Shown here piece after piece: positions 36,401 through 49,989 of a stretch of DNA of 64,000 bases. Positions within the stretch are counted from its first letter, which is position 1. Each line of letters opens with the position of its first letter. The position numbers and the translations under genes were made by a program. Source of the stretch: Nitrosococcus wardiae (lineage in GTDB: Bacteria > Pseudomonadota > Gammaproteobacteria > Nitrosococcales > Nitrosococcaceae); NCBI RefSeq assembly GCF_004421105.1, contig NZ_CP038033.1, positions 2,127,659 to 2,191,658 of the forward strand. The letters are read 5' to 3'. The notes under the pieces are model-generated. The model saw only the letters and a program-made list of their open reading frames with translations. It ran no database searches and had not been told where the DNA came from.

Positions 36401-36888
36401 GTTTGATAGGCTCCTTGCGCACCAATAAAGCCCGTCAGGGAGGACGTAATGCCTTCGTGACTTTGGATGACCGGAGTGCCCGTCTTGAGGTGAAGGTGTT
36501 TGCCGAAGTTTTTAACAACTACCAGGAACTGTTGCAGCCGGATCATATCGTCGTGATTAAAGGGACTTTAGGGTGGGATTCTTATGCCGACACTGCCACC
36601 GTTACGGCGGAAAAGGTCTACAGTATTGCTGAGGCCCGTGGGGCTTTCGCGAAAACCTTAGAGATCGGATTTGACGGTACTTGTGTCGGGCAGGAAGTCA
36701 TTGCTGAATTAGCGAAGATTTTGGCGCCTTTCCGGCAAGGCCGTTGTCCTGTTGCTATTTGCTACCGCAATGGGGTTGCCAGTGCCCGACTGATGTTGGG
36801 TGAGGAGTGGCAAATTCAACCCAATGAGGCACTACTTGCCCGTTTGCGATTACTGCCGGGGGCGGAACATGTGCAGGTCATATATTAA
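33412..36888 (+). CDS. dnaE: DNA polymerase III subunit alpha
   Basis: Replicative polymerase of 1158 residues. The N-terminal PHP domain opens [15 protein letters not shown]. The polymerase palm holds [16 protein letters not shown] and the catalytic aspartates in PDFDIDF (around residue 403) and VKFDFLGL (around 557). Later blocks are [24 protein letters not shown], a helix-hairpin-helix region with [12 protein letters not shown], and an OB-fold (VVIAGLIGS). Length is normal for gammaproteobacteria. A REC-GGDEF gene follows; accA, which often follows dnaE directly, is displaced by it. Confidence 0.97.
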   Translation: [1158 protein letters not shown]

Positions 36889-36992
36889 TTTATCCTCTTT
36901 GAAACAGAGTTCAAAGCCTTCCAGGGGCCCGAAGGTAGAATAGATGGCGTTCTTTGGGAACGATACTCTATGAACATGGAAAATTGTCGAAT

Positions 36993-37976
36993 ATGCCTAT
37001 ACTGGTGGTTGATGACGATAAAGACCTTGCCCGGTTGCTCGCGCTCCGCCTGCAGGGGGGAGGGGGGTATGAAGTATGCCTGGCCCATTCTGCTCGGGAG
37101 GCTTTTGAAAGGCTTGGTATACTGGCTACGGAGGCCTCTGCAAACATTGATCTTGTGTTAATGGATGTAAAGCTGCCGGGAATCAATGGAATTGAAGCCT
37201 GCCGTCGGTTAAAGAGTCATCCCCTTGGACAAGACATCCCTGTTATTATTATTACAGGGCATGATGACCAGGAGAATCTGGAGGCAGCGTTTGATGCGGG
37301 CGCCATAGATTACGTCACTAAACCCTTTGATAACGTAAGTCTCATGGCGAGGGTTCGCTCTGCCTTGCGTTTAAAGCGGGAGATCGATACCCGTAGGCAG
37401 AGGGAACAAGAATTACTTGAATTGACTCACCAGCTAGAAGCGGCTAATGAGCAACTGCGTCAGTTATCTTCCCTTGATGAGTTGACGAGAGTGGCTAACC
37501 GGCGGAAATTCAAGATGACTATTCGTCAAGAATTTCAGCGCGCGATGCGCAATAAGACTCCGCTCTCAGTGATTATGATCGATATTGATAACTTTAAGGC
37601 TTATAACGATATTTATGGCCATCAGGCTGGAGATGATTGTCTACGTCAGGTAGCAAAGGCTCTGAGCTCGGTGCTCAAAAGGCCCAATGACTTACTTGCT
37701 CGTTACGGGGGAGAGGAATTTGTCGTTATTCTTCCTGAGACTGGAAGTAAAGGTGCGAGAAGTGTGGCGGAGAGCTTGCGCCGGGCCGTGGAAATCCTGA
37801 AAATTCCTCATCGTTATGCTTCCCAGGATGGTTTGCAGGTCACCATTAGTCTAGGCGTATCCACGCTTGTACCTCAGCATGATGAGGATCCGACAAAGCT
37901 TATCGCTGCAGCAGACCAAGCTTTGTATCAATCTAAGCACGCCGGACGTAACCGGGTGACTGGGGCCAGTATCTGA
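36993..37976 (+). CDS. Response regulator with diguanylate cyclase domain (REC-GGDEF)
   Basis: The receiver domain (about 1-120) has the acidic pocket VVDDDKD, the phospho-acceptor aspartate in LVLMDVKLPG, and the T/K positions ITGH and TKPFD. A short coiled coil leads into a GGDEF domain with active-site GGEEF and a product-inhibition site RPND five residues before it. It should make c-di-GMP when phosphorylated, resembling PleD/WspR. No kinase is nearby. ATG 36993 begins MPILVVDDD; a longer frame starts at 36954. Confidence 0.87.
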   Translation: MPILVVDDDKDLARLLALRLQGGGGYEVCLAHSAREAFERLGILATEASANIDLVLMDVKLPGINGIEACRRLKSHPLGQDIPVIIITGHDDQENLEAAFDAGAIDYVTKPFDNVSLMARVRSALRLKREIDTRRQREQELLELTHQLEAANEQLRQLSSLDELTRVANRRKFKMTIRQEFQRAMRNKTPLSVIMIDIDNFKAYNDIYGHQAGDDCLRQVAKALSSVLKRPNDLLARYGGEEFVVILPETGSKGARSVAESLRRAVEILKIPHRYASQDGLQVTISLGVSTLVPQHDEDPTKLIAAADQALYQSKHAGRNRVTGASI

Positions 37977-38012
37977 AAAGATAACTAAATTAATAGCTCA
38001 AATTATTAATGT

Positions 38013-38037
38013 AAAGCAGATAATATGGCTGCTTTTT
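38013..38037 (+). terminator. Rho-independent terminator after the REC-GGDEF gene
   Basis: AAAGCAG (38013-38019) pairs with CTGCTTT (38029-38035) across a nine-base loop; the T run extends to 38037. It lies 36 bp after the stop and just before accA. Confidence 0.45.
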
Positions 38038-38059
38038 CAATTTTTAGGTGCCTCAGTAC

Positions 38060-39016
38060 ATGAAAATGAATTTTCTAGACTTTGAACAGCCTATCGCCGA
38101 ACTTGAGGCCAAAATCGAGGAGTTACGCTTTGTTGGCGATGATGCCAAGTTAAATATTTCTGAGGAAATTCAGCGTCTCAAGGCCAAAAGCAAGACGCTA
38201 ACTGAATCTATCTTTGGTTCTCTTAGCGATTGGCAGATCGTGCAATTGGCCCGCCATCCACAACGGCCCTATACGTTGGACTATGTCAATCGGATTTTTA
38301 GCGGTTTTGAAGAACTCCATGGGGATCGGGCTTTTGCGGATGACCAGGCTATCGTCGGTGGTATCGCTCGCTTGGAAGGAAGGCCCGTCGTGGTTATTGG
38401 GCATCAGAAAGGGCGTGATACCAAGGAAAAAGTGGCCCGTAATTTTGGGATGCCGCGCCCCGAGGGCTACCGCAAGGCGTTGCGGCTGATGCGATTGGCA
38501 GAGCGATTTAAGCTGCCAGTACTGACCTTTATTGATACACCGGGTGCCTATCCGGGTATTGATGCGGAGGAGCGTGGTCAAAGTGAGGCTATTGCCCGCA
38601 ATCTATACGTGATGGCCGAGTTGAAAACCCCTATTGTGGCTACGGTGATCGGTGAGGGTGGCTCCGGTGGAGCATTAGCTATTGGCGTGGGGGATCGAGT
38701 TTTCATGCTCGAATACAGTATCTATTCAGTAATTTCCCCCGAGGGTTGTGCTTCCATTCTATGGAAAAGTGCAGATAAGGCCTCCGATGCGGCAGAGACC
38801 TTAGGAATCACTTCAAAACGGTTGAAAGAATTAGGACTCATCGATCGGGTTGTCAGTGAGCCCTTAGGGGGAGCCCATCGGAATGTGGAGGCCATGGCGG
38901 AGAAGCTCAAGCGAGTGTTAAGTGAACAGCTCGATTATTTAATCGAGTTGCCCATGGACAAGTTACTAGAGCACCGCCAGCAGCGGCTTAGAAGTTATGG
39001 CCAATTTCAAGAATAA
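38060..39016 (+). CDS. accA: Acetyl-CoA carboxylase carboxyltransferase subunit alpha
   Basis: Transfers the carboxyl group from carboxybiotin on AccB to acetyl-CoA, the first step of fatty acid synthesis. The start [18 protein letters not shown] and later [41 protein letters not shown] and [15 protein letters not shown] are all diagnostic. About 318 residues match E. coli AccA. ATG 38060 or 38066 are preferred over GTG 38048. tilS follows within 10 bp, the usual order. Confidence 0.96.
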   Translation: MKMNFLDFEQPIAELEAKIEELRFVGDDAKLNISEEIQRLKAKSKTLTESIFGSLSDWQIVQLARHPQRPYTLDYVNRIFSGFEELHGDRAFADDQAIVGGIARLEGRPVVVIGHQKGRDTKEKVARNFGMPRPEGYRKALRLMRLAERFKLPVLTFIDTPGAYPGIDAEERGQSEAIARNLYVMAELKTPIVATVIGEGGSGGALAIGVGDRVFMLEYSIYSVISPEGCASILWKSADKASDAAETLGITSKRLKELGLIDRVVSEPLGGAHRNVEAMAEKLKRVLSEQLDYLIELPMDKLLEHRQQRLRSYGQFQE

Positions 39017-39025
39017 ACCCACGAG

Positions 39026-40354
39026 ATGGGCTTTTCAGCCGACCGCCTGGTTAAGGTTCTCCAGCAATTTCTCCCCTGTCACAGTTACCGAGTGGCCTAC
39101 AGCGGTGGATTGGATTCCCAAGTATTGCTTTATAGTCTAGTGCAAATTCGCTCTCAATTGCCGGGCATTGCGCTGAGTGCCCTTCATGTGGACCATGGGT
39201 TGAACCTTCGATCGGGGCAATGGTCCCAGCATTGCCGTGAAACCTGCGCCGGGCTTGGGGTCCGTTGCGAGGTGATTAAGGTGAATGCCTATCCAGCTAA
39301 GGGAGAAAGCCCTGAAGCGGCTGCCCGTGAGGCTCGCTATGCTGCCCTTCGGGACTGGGTGAAAGAAGGAGAATGTCTGCTGACTGGGCAACATCAAGAC
39401 GATCAAGCGGAAACGGTATTGCTGCAACTTTTGCGAGGGGGGGGACCCCATGGTTTGGCTGCTATGGCGGGGGTGATGCCCTTTGGCCAGGGCTCTTTGT
39501 TGCGGCCCTTACTCCCTTTTTCCCGAGCCGAGCTGAAGGCCTATGCGGAGCAAGAAGGCCTGGCCTGGATTGAAGATCCCAGTAATTTTGATGTTGGGTT
39601 TGATCGCAATTATCTGCGCCATCAAGTTTTGCCCTTATTGCGGCAGCGTTGGCCAGGTTTAGGGCGGACTTTATCTCGGGCCGCACGCCATCAAGCGGAT
39701 GCCGCTTGGATACTCGACTATCAAGGCCAGCAGGAACTGATGGCAGTGAGTGGCGGTGAGCCGGGGCTTTCGGTGCAGGCGCTCCAAGCGTTAGCGCCTC
39801 CTCAGCGCCGTAATCTTTTGCGCTATTGGTTTAAGCAGCAGGGATTACCTCTTCCTGATAGCGCTCATTTACAGCGTATCTTGGAGGAGGTATTGCCCGC
39901 TTCAGAGGATGCCCAACCTCTAGTAACCTGGCCGGGAGCGGAGGTCCGGCGTTACCGTAACCGAGTGTATGTCCAAAAGCCTCTATCTCCCCATGAGGTG
40001 ACAATGGCGTTTGCCTGGAAGGGAGTTGAACCCTTGATATTGCCCCCTGAGGTTGGGGGAGTATTGGTTCCAAAAATGACTCGGGGATTTGGCTTGGATG
40101 CGGATCAGTGGCAGCGAGGCCCAATAACGGTTCGCTTCCGCCAGGGTGGAGAGCGTATTCACTTAACGGATCGGAGTTCTAGTTGTACCCTAAAAAAAAT
40201 CTTCCAGGAGCGCGGTATTCCCCCTTGGCAACGGGCACGTATTCCGATGATCTATGTGGGGGAGAAACTTGCCTTGGTGGCGGGAATAGGCGTTGCTCGA
40301 GACTTTGCTGCTGAGCCGGGGAGAGAGGGAGTGATTATCGAATGGATTCCCTAA
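39026..40354 (+). CDS. tilS: tRNA(Ile)-lysidine synthetase
   Basis: Modifies C34 of tRNA-Ile (CAU) to lysidine, switching codon reading from AUG to AUA; essential. The PP-loop AYSGGLDSQVLLYSL starts near residue 24, followed by LHVDHGLN, LLTGQHQDDQAETVLLQLLRGGG and the FDRNYLRHQVLP segment. The C-terminal two domains (about 215-442) include RFRQGGERIHL. The 442-residue length matches the E. coli-type long TilS. Confidence 0.95.
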   Translation: MGFSADRLVKVLQQFLPCHSYRVAYSGGLDSQVLLYSLVQIRSQLPGIALSALHVDHGLNLRSGQWSQHCRETCAGLGVRCEVIKVNAYPAKGESPEAAAREARYAALRDWVKEGECLLTGQHQDDQAETVLLQLLRGGGPHGLAAMAGVMPFGQGSLLRPLLPFSRAELKAYAEQEGLAWIEDPSNFDVGFDRNYLRHQVLPLLRQRWPGLGRTLSRAARHQADAAWILDYQGQQELMAVSGGEPGLSVQALQALAPPQRRNLLRYWFKQQGLPLPDSAHLQRILEEVLPASEDAQPLVTWPGAEVRRYRNRVYVQKPLSPHEVTMAFAWKGVEPLILPPEVGGVLVPKMTRGFGLDADQWQRGPITVRFRQGGERIHLTDRSSSCTLKKIFQERGIPPWQRARIPMIYVGEKLALVAGIGVARDFAAEPGREGVIIEWIP

Positions 40355-40400
40355 GAGACCTGGCATTGAGGAAAGGCACCGATTCTGTTAGCTTATGTGA

Positions 40401-42092
<1,692 letters not shown>

Positions 42093-42097
42093 AGTTC

Positions 42098-44243
<2,146 letters not shown>

Positions 44244-44263
44244 CAAAGAAGTCCCGCGGTGTG

Positions 44264-44539
44264 ATGAGGTTCGTTGTTGGGTTGCTGTTAGTGTTATTTT
44301 TAGCGCTTCAATACCAGCTATGGGTAAGTGAAGATGGCTTGGGCGAGCTATGGCGCTTGAGTCGGAGTATCCAACAGCAGAGACAGGAGAATGCCGCATT
44401 GACCGAGCGTAATCAGGTTCTGAATGCAGAAGTTCGAGATCTAAAAAGTGGTCTTGATGCTTTGGAAGAGCGGGCCCGAAGTGAGCTGGGCATGGTCAAG
44501 CAAGGCGAAACTTTTTTTCAGATTATTGAAGAGCCATGA
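44264..44539 (+). CDS. ftsB: Cell division protein FtsB
   Basis: Short bitopic protein of the FtsQLB divisome complex. One N-terminal helix (about 4-20: [18 protein letters not shown]) is followed by a leucine-rich coiled coil (about 30-70) and a C-terminal [20 protein letters not shown] block that is conserved in FtsB. GTG 44261 lies directly before the ATG. It overlaps ispD by 4 bp (ATGA). Confidence 0.9.
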   Translation: MRFVVGLLLVLFLALQYQLWVSEDGLGELWRLSRSIQQQRQENAALTERNQVLNAEVRDLKSGLDALEERARSELGMVKQGETFFQIIEEP

Positions 44540-45240
44540 GCTCTAACTATTGGGCCGTAGTGCCGGCCGCCGGGGTTGGGCGACGCATGGGAACTCACAT
44601 CCCCAAGCAGTATCTTCCCCTGGCCGGCAAGACAGTCATTGAACATACCTTGGCCAGTCTTTTACAGCATCCCCGTATCGAGGCGATTGTGGTGGCTATT
44701 TCTCCTGAAGACAGGTGGTGGCCCGAGTGTCTCCCCCAGGATAAGGGGCGAATTATCCGAGTGGCAGGGGGCGCAGAACGGTGTCATTCGGTAAGCAATG
44801 GCCTGGAGTGTCTGCTGAATTTAGCCGCACCCGAGGATTGGGTTCTGGTGCATGATGCTGCTCGACCTTGCCTGCGGAGAGAAGATATTGATCGGCTGAT
44901 AGCAACCCTCCATGACCACCCCATAGGGGGTTTGCTGGCTTTACCTATCAGCGATACCGTTAAACGCGCCAATGCCGAGGGCGTGGTATTAGAAACGGTG
45001 AATCGGGCAGGTCTATGGCGGGCCATGACGCCCCAGATGTTTCGGCTTGGAAAGCTCTATCAAGCCTTGAGAGAAGCAATTGCTGCGGGAGTGCAGGTGA
45101 CTGACGAGGCCAGCGCCATGGAGTGGGCTGGATTTTCACCCTGCTTGGTAGAAGGATATCCTGACAATATTAAGATCACTCATCCCCAGGATTTGATGCA
45201 AGCGGAGGATTTTTTGAAACGACAGGGGCGGAAAGGATGA
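44536..45240 (+). CDS. ispD: 2-C-methyl-D-erythritol 4-phosphate cytidylyltransferase
   Basis: Third step of the MEP isoprenoid route; joins MEP with CTP. The glycine-rich start [21 protein letters not shown] and the DTVKRANAE block are the expected motifs. [10 protein letters not shown] ends the catalytic fold. 234 residues. Overlaps both neighbours by 4 bp (ATGA), so it is translationally linked to ftsB and ispF. Confidence 0.95.
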   Translation: MSSNYWAVVPAAGVGRRMGTHIPKQYLPLAGKTVIEHTLASLLQHPRIEAIVVAISPEDRWWPECLPQDKGRIIRVAGGAERCHSVSNGLECLLNLAAPEDWVLVHDAARPCLRREDIDRLIATLHDHPIGGLLALPISDTVKRANAEGVVLETVNRAGLWRAMTPQMFRLGKLYQALREAIAAGVQVTDEASAMEWAGFSPCLVEGYPDNIKITHPQDLMQAEDFLKRQGRKG

Positions 45241-45710
45241 GAATTGGCCATGGTTTTGATGTTCACCGCTTTGGTTCGACAGGAAAGTTAATCCTGGGGG
45301 GAGTGGAAGTTCCTTATGAACAGGGCTTAATTGCCCACTCTGACGGTGATGTGGTGATTCACGCTCTCTGTGATGCCTTGCTTGGTGCCGCTGCCCTAGG
45401 GGACATCGGGCGCCATTTCCCAGACACCAGTACCGAATTTAAGGATGCTGATAGCCGAAAGCTGCTTCGCCAGGTGATGATGTTGCTGAACGAGCGTAAG
45501 TTTAGGGTACATAATGGCGACCTGACCATTGTGGCTCAGGTCCCTAAGCTGGCCCCTTATATCCCCTCCATGCGTGAGGTTTTAGCCCTGGAACTTAACT
45601 TGCCCTATCAGCGCTTCAATATTAAAGCCACCACTACAGAAGGCATGGGCTATATTGGCCGAGGCGAAGGTATCGCCGCCCATGCGGTAGTGTTGCTGGA
45701 AGAGGGATAA
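45237..45710 (+). CDS. ispF: 2-C-methyl-D-erythritol 2,4-cyclodiphosphate synthase
   Basis: Fifth step of the MEP pathway, a trimeric zinc enzyme. The metal ligands are in [10 protein letters not shown], and the substrate motifs are [26 protein letters not shown] and [20 protein letters not shown]. 157 residues match the family. The order ispD-ispF-truD is standard. Confidence 0.96.
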   Translation: MRIGHGFDVHRFGSTGKLILGGVEVPYEQGLIAHSDGDVVIHALCDALLGAAALGDIGRHFPDTSTEFKDADSRKLLRQVMMLLNERKFRVHNGDLTIVAQVPKLAPYIPSMREVLALELNLPYQRFNIKATTTEGMGYIGRGEGIAAHAVVLLEEG

Positions 45711-45719
45711 ACAGAGTCG

Positions 45720-46772
45720 GTGAGTGAGGCCCTCCCTTTTGCCTACGCGGTAAACTCGCCTCCTGCAACAGCCCTGATTCGGTGTTGCCCAGAAGACTTC
45801 CAGGTGGTAGAGGAACTTCCATTCACCCTCTCAGGGGAGGGTGAGCATGTCTGGCTTTTGCTCTGTAAGCGTAATACCAATACCGTGTGGTTGGCGCGTC
45901 GGCTTGCCCGTATTGCCGGCGTGCGGTCGGTAGATGTGGGCTATGCGGGTTTAAAGGACCGCCATGCCCTGACCACCCAATGGTTCAGTGTTCACTTGGG
46001 TAGGAAAAAAGAGCCTAATTGGGCCGCAGAGCTAGGAACTGAAGCGGTTCAAGTGGTTAAGGTTATTCGTCACCCCCGAAAATTACGGCGGGGCGCGCTT
46101 AAAGAAAATCGCTTCCAGTTGACTTTACGGCGGCTCCAAGGGGATCGGGAGGCGGTGAATAGATGCCTTGTGCAGATTAAGGCCGAGGGGGTTCCTAACT
46201 ATTTTGGACCCCAGCGGTTTGGTCGGGAGGGTCAAAATCTGGATCAAGTCGGCCAATGGTTTGCGGGGGGCAGGCCACCGAAGGATCGCTACCTGCGGGG
46301 GCTGTTACTTTCGGCGGCCCGTGCTTTTTTGTTTAATCAGGTCTTGGCTGAGCGAGTACGGGCAGCCCATTGGAATCAACCGCTTCCCGGAGAGGCGCTC
46401 ATTCTCGATGGCAGTCACGGTTTTTTTTTGGCGGAGACTATAGATGAAACCTTGCAAGCCCGGGTGCGGTGTTTCGATTGCCATCCCAGCGGCCCTTTAT
46501 GGGGACGAGGAAGCCTCCCCAGCGGGGGGATAACCCGTGCTTTTGAGGAGAAGGTGTTGGCCGATTCTGTGTTATGGCGGAAGGGTTTGGAGGGGGAGGG
46601 CTTAAAGCAAGAGCGCCGTAGTTTGAGGCTGGTGGCGGCTGATTTGGAATGGTCCTTTCCTACTAACGATAGCCTGCAACTTTACTTTCGTTTACCTGCA
46701 GGAGCCTATGCGACCACCATGCTGCGTGAAGTGGTGGAACTCCAGGAGGCCAGAGGGTTATCTTCCTCCTAA
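45720..46772 (+). CDS. truD: tRNA pseudouridine(13) synthase
   Basis: Isomerises U13 in tRNA-Glu. Catalytic aspartate in YAGLKDRHALTTQWFSV (about residue 80), NYFGPQRFGREG, and the TRUD insertion domain are present. The start is a GTG nine bases after ispF. Length 350 is typical. In E. coli surE-pcm-nlpD-rpoS would follow; here a GGDEF-EAL gene lies on the opposite strand. Confidence 0.94.
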   Translation: MSEALPFAYAVNSPPATALIRCCPEDFQVVEELPFTLSGEGEHVWLLLCKRNTNTVWLARRLARIAGVRSVDVGYAGLKDRHALTTQWFSVHLGRKKEPNWAAELGTEAVQVVKVIRHPRKLRRGALKENRFQLTLRRLQGDREAVNRCLVQIKAEGVPNYFGPQRFGREGQNLDQVGQWFAGGRPPKDRYLRGLLLSAARAFLFNQVLAERVRAAHWNQPLPGEALILDGSHGFFLAETIDETLQARVRCFDCHPSGPLWGRGSLPSGGITRAFEEKVLADSVLWRKGLEGEGLKQERRSLRLVAADLEWSFPTNDSLQLYFRLPAGAYATTMLREVVELQEARGLSSS

Positions 46773-46785
46773 AGCAGCGCGTATT

Positions 46786-48507
46786 TCATCCTTTTTCTTG
46801 CCACCACTTTTGCGCTCTAGGTGCGTTTAAGGGTTTGCTGATGAAATAGCCCTGGACCCTGTCGCAGCCGTACTCTTGGAGATAAAGAAATTGCTCCTGT
46901 GTTTCCACGCCTTCTGCCACCACTTTGAGATCGAGGCTATGGCCCAGAGCAATAATGGCTTTAGTAATTGCCCGGCTTTCAATTTCTCCGGGAATATCAT
47001 GAATGAAAGAGCGGTCAATTTTGATGCTATCCAGGGGAAGGTGTTTAAGGTAGGTTAAGGAGGAATGCCCCGTACCAAAATCGTCTACGGAAATACGCAC
47101 TCCCAGGGCGCTTAAAGATTGTAGGGTTTTGAGGGCTGAATCCATATCCTCGATAAGGAGTCCTTCGGTAATTTCCACCTCTAACGAGGACGGCGAGAGG
47201 CCGGTTTTCTCCAGTATGGCTGCGATACTACCCGCCAAATCTGGTTGACGAAATTGACGCGGAGAGAGATTAACCGCCACTTGTAGAGGACCCGAGTGCA
47301 GTTTTTGCCAACTAAAACAGGCCTGGCAGGCAATTTCTAAAACCCAAGTGCCCAGAGGGATGATGAGACCGGTTTCTTCCGCCAGTCGAATAAAGGTTTG
47401 CCGGGCAAGCATCCCATGTTGCGGATGGTGCCAGCGGAGCAGTGCCTCAAAACTGACTGTTTTACCACTGGTGAGATCCAACTGCGGCTGGAATTGCAAG
47501 TAGAGGTCGCTGGTCTCAAGGGCGCTTTGCAGCTCTTTGGCCAGTGCCATCCGGGAGTGGGCCCGAGCATTGATGTCGGGCATATATAATTGGTAGTTAT
47601 TGCGACCCTCGTGTTTAGCATGGTACAGGGCGATGTCGGCGTTCTTTAGCAGCTGTTTGGCGCTATGGGCATCGCTTGGAAACAGGGTAATCCCAATACT
47701 GACACTGTTATCTATCTTATGTCCCCGAATCCTATGGGATTCAGCAATGGCGCCAAGAATCCGTTGGGCCAGAAGAGCGGCTTCATCAGTATCCAGAATA
47801 TGGGTTTGGATAATTGCAAATTCGTCACCGCCAATTCGCAGCGCCGTATCTGTGGGTCCTAGGCAGTCATGGAGTACCTGGGCAACTCGGATTAATTCTG
47901 CATCACCGATCTCATGGCCAAAACTGTCATTGATGTCCTTAAAGCGATCAAGATCCAACAATAAAAGCGCCAATTGTTGCTTACTGCGGAGGGTTTCCGC
48001 CATAGATTGCTCTAAGCGGTCGTGAAGTAGGACTCGATTGGGCAATCCGGTGAGAGCATCATACTGGGCAAGATGGCGGGACCGGGTTTCCTTAGCTTGG
48101 GTTTTCTTTAATTGGGTTTGGAGTAGTCGCTGGGAACGGTAAAACCCAAAGGCAATGAGGGCAAGCCCTAGAACCTCTAGCATTCTTTCCACCAGGATAT
48201 TCCATTGTTGGGTTTCCTGGGTGAACTCCCCTAGCAAGCCCAATAAGAGACTGTACAGGAGTAAGCCCCAACCCCAAATCAAAATGGTAATGCCTAGTCG
48301 TAAGATAAAAGTATGGGCGACTAAGGCGACGACTAACACCATGGTTTCAAGAATGATGTTGTTGAGACTGAAACCCTGCTTTAGGGGAAAGGTGAAAAAC
48401 CAAAATAAAATGATAAACAATGCCAGCAGCGCCAGTCCTCCCGCACTGGGCCATGGGGGCAAGGGGCTCAGGTGAGCATGCCGTAATTTATGGAGCATGG
48501 ATAGCAT
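46786..48507 (-). CDS. Membrane GGDEF-EAL protein (c-di-GMP synthesis and hydrolysis)
   Basis: The 573-residue protein has an N-terminal membrane part with four or five helices (about 24-125), then a GGDEF domain (about 145-305) with intact RIGGDEF, and an EAL domain (about 320-570) with SFEALLRW, AVNLSPRQF, EITEGLLIED, DDFGTGHSSL, IKIDRSFI and VAEGVET. All catalytic residues look intact, so it may both make and degrade c-di-GMP. No sensory family was recognised in the membrane part. Convergent with truD. Confidence 0.88.
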   Translation of the reverse strand: MLSMLHKLRHAHLSPLPPWPSAGGLALLALFIILFWFFTFPLKQGFSLNNIILETMVLVVALVAHTFILRLGITILIWGWGLLLYSLLLGLLGEFTQETQQWNILVERMLEVLGLALIAFGFYRSQRLLQTQLKKTQAKETRSRHLAQYDALTGLPNRVLLHDRLEQSMAETLRSKQQLALLLLDLDRFKDINDSFGHEIGDAELIRVAQVLHDCLGPTDTALRIGGDEFAIIQTHILDTDEAALLAQRILGAIAESHRIRGHKIDNSVSIGITLFPSDAHSAKQLLKNADIALYHAKHEGRNNYQLYMPDINARAHSRMALAKELQSALETSDLYLQFQPQLDLTSGKTVSFEALLRWHHPQHGMLARQTFIRLAEETGLIIPLGTWVLEIACQACFSWQKLHSGPLQVAVNLSPRQFRQPDLAGSIAAILEKTGLSPSSLEVEITEGLLIEDMDSALKTLQSLSALGVRISVDDFGTGHSSLTYLKHLPLDSIKIDRSFIHDIPGEIESRAITKAIIALGHSLDLKVVAEGVETQEQFLYLQEYGCDRVQGYFISKPLNAPRAQKWWQEKG

Positions 48508-48603
48508 TGCGGGAGGTAGTCTATACCATTGCGGAATGCCAAAACCATATAAAATATTTGATTGATAGCCATAAATTCATACAAACAACCTATACCATAA
48601 AAG

Positions 48604-49989
48604 ATGCAATATCTTCCAATATTTTTAAATGTACGCGGGCAACGGTGTTTGGTAGTGGGTGGGGGCGCTGTAGCGACCCGAAAGGTGGCCCTGCTTCGCC
48701 GAGTGGGTGCGGTCGTTAAAGTGGTAGCCTTGGAAGTGCATGAGCAGTTGTGGGAATGGGCCAACAAGGGGGAAATTGTGGTGCAGCAAGCCTCTTTTAG
48801 TGAAGCCGAAATGAAGGGCTGCCGCTTGGTGATTGCGGCAACGGATGATCAATCCCTCAACGAACGGGTCTACCATCTCGCCAAGGCTCAGGGGATACTC
48901 GTTAATGTGGCTGATTGCCCTCGTCTTTGTGATTTTATTCTGCCCTCCATTGTGGATAGATCGCCGGTGGTGGTAGCGGTCTCAAGCGGGGGGAGTTCCC
49001 CGGTGTTGGCGCGTTTGCTCCGCGCCCGCCTGGAGACCCTTATTCCTTATACTTATGCTCGCCTGGGCCAATTTGCGGCTCGCTATCGCAGCCAGGTTAA
49101 GCAGCGTATTGCGGGCGCAAGTGCTCGGCGTATCTTCTGGGAAAAGGTCTTACAAGGCAGCATTGCCGAAAAGATTTTCTCGGGTCAGGAAAGTGAAGCT
49201 GAGCGGGCTTTGGAAGCCGCTTTGGAGGAGGGTACAACCCCTACCCAGGGGGAGGTTTATTTGGTTGGTGCGGGACCGGGAGATCCTGATCTTTTGACCT
49301 TTCGTGCTTTGCGCCTTATGCAGCAAGCGGATGTGGTCTTTTATGATCGCTTGGTCAGTGCGGAAATTCTCGATTTAGTTCGGCGCGAGGCGGAACGAAT
49401 TTATGTGGGTAAAAGGCGTGCCTGGCATACGGTACGGCAGGAGGAAATCAATGAGATGCTGGTCCATTTTGCCCGACAAGGTCAGCGGGTATTGCGCCTT
49501 AAAGGGGGTGACCCTTTTATCTTTGGTCGGGGAGGAGAAGAGATTGCTACACTGGCAGGGGAAGGCATCCCTTTTCAAGTCGTGCCTGGGATTACTGCCG
49601 CTTCAGGCTGTGCTTGTTATGCGGGCATCCCGCTCACCCACCGTGACCATGCCCACGCCTGTATATTTGTTACTGGGCAACTCAAAGAAGGGCGTTTGAG
49701 CTTGAATTGGCAGTCTTTGGTCCAGCCTAAACAAACGATTGTCGTTTATATGGGATTGCTAGGAATTGAGATTCTTTGCCAGGAATTAATTACCCATGGT
49801 ATGCCCTCTACCATGCCAGCGGCCTTGGTACAGCAGGGGACCACTTCTCAGCAACGGGTATTGACGGGTACTCTGGCAACGCTACCAGGTATTGTCAAAG
49901 GGGAAGAAATTCATGCCCCTACTTTGATCATCATCGGTGAGGTGGTCTCTCTTTATCCACAGCTGGCCTGGTTTAACGCCGTCGATTAA
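48604..49989 (+). CDS. cysG: Siroheme synthase (uroporphyrinogen-III methyltransferase / dehydrogenase-ferrochelatase)
   Basis: Makes siroheme, cofactor of sulfite and nitrite reductases. CysG-B half (about 1-205): [15 protein letters not shown] (NAD site) and the serine in [16 protein letters not shown]. CysG-A half from about 215: [40 protein letters not shown] and the SAM-binding [21 protein letters not shown]. 461 residues match E. coli CysG. It meets nadC tail to tail, overlapping by 17 bp. Confidence 0.96.
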   Translation: MQYLPIFLNVRGQRCLVVGGGAVATRKVALLRRVGAVVKVVALEVHEQLWEWANKGEIVVQQASFSEAEMKGCRLVIAATDDQSLNERVYHLAKAQGILVNVADCPRLCDFILPSIVDRSPVVVAVSSGGSSPVLARLLRARLETLIPYTYARLGQFAARYRSQVKQRIAGASARRIFWEKVLQGSIAEKIFSGQESEAERALEAALEEGTTPTQGEVYLVGAGPGDPDLLTFRALRLMQQADVVFYDRLVSAEILDLVRREAERIYVGKRRAWHTVRQEEINEMLVHFARQGQRVLRLKGGDPFIFGRGGEEIATLAGEGIPFQVVPGITAASGCACYAGIPLTHRDHAHACIFVTGQLKEGRLSLNWQSLVQPKQTIVVYMGLLGIEILCQELITHGMPSTMPAALVQQGTTSQQRVLTGTLATLPGIVKGEEIHAPTLIIIGEVVSLYPQLAWFNAVD

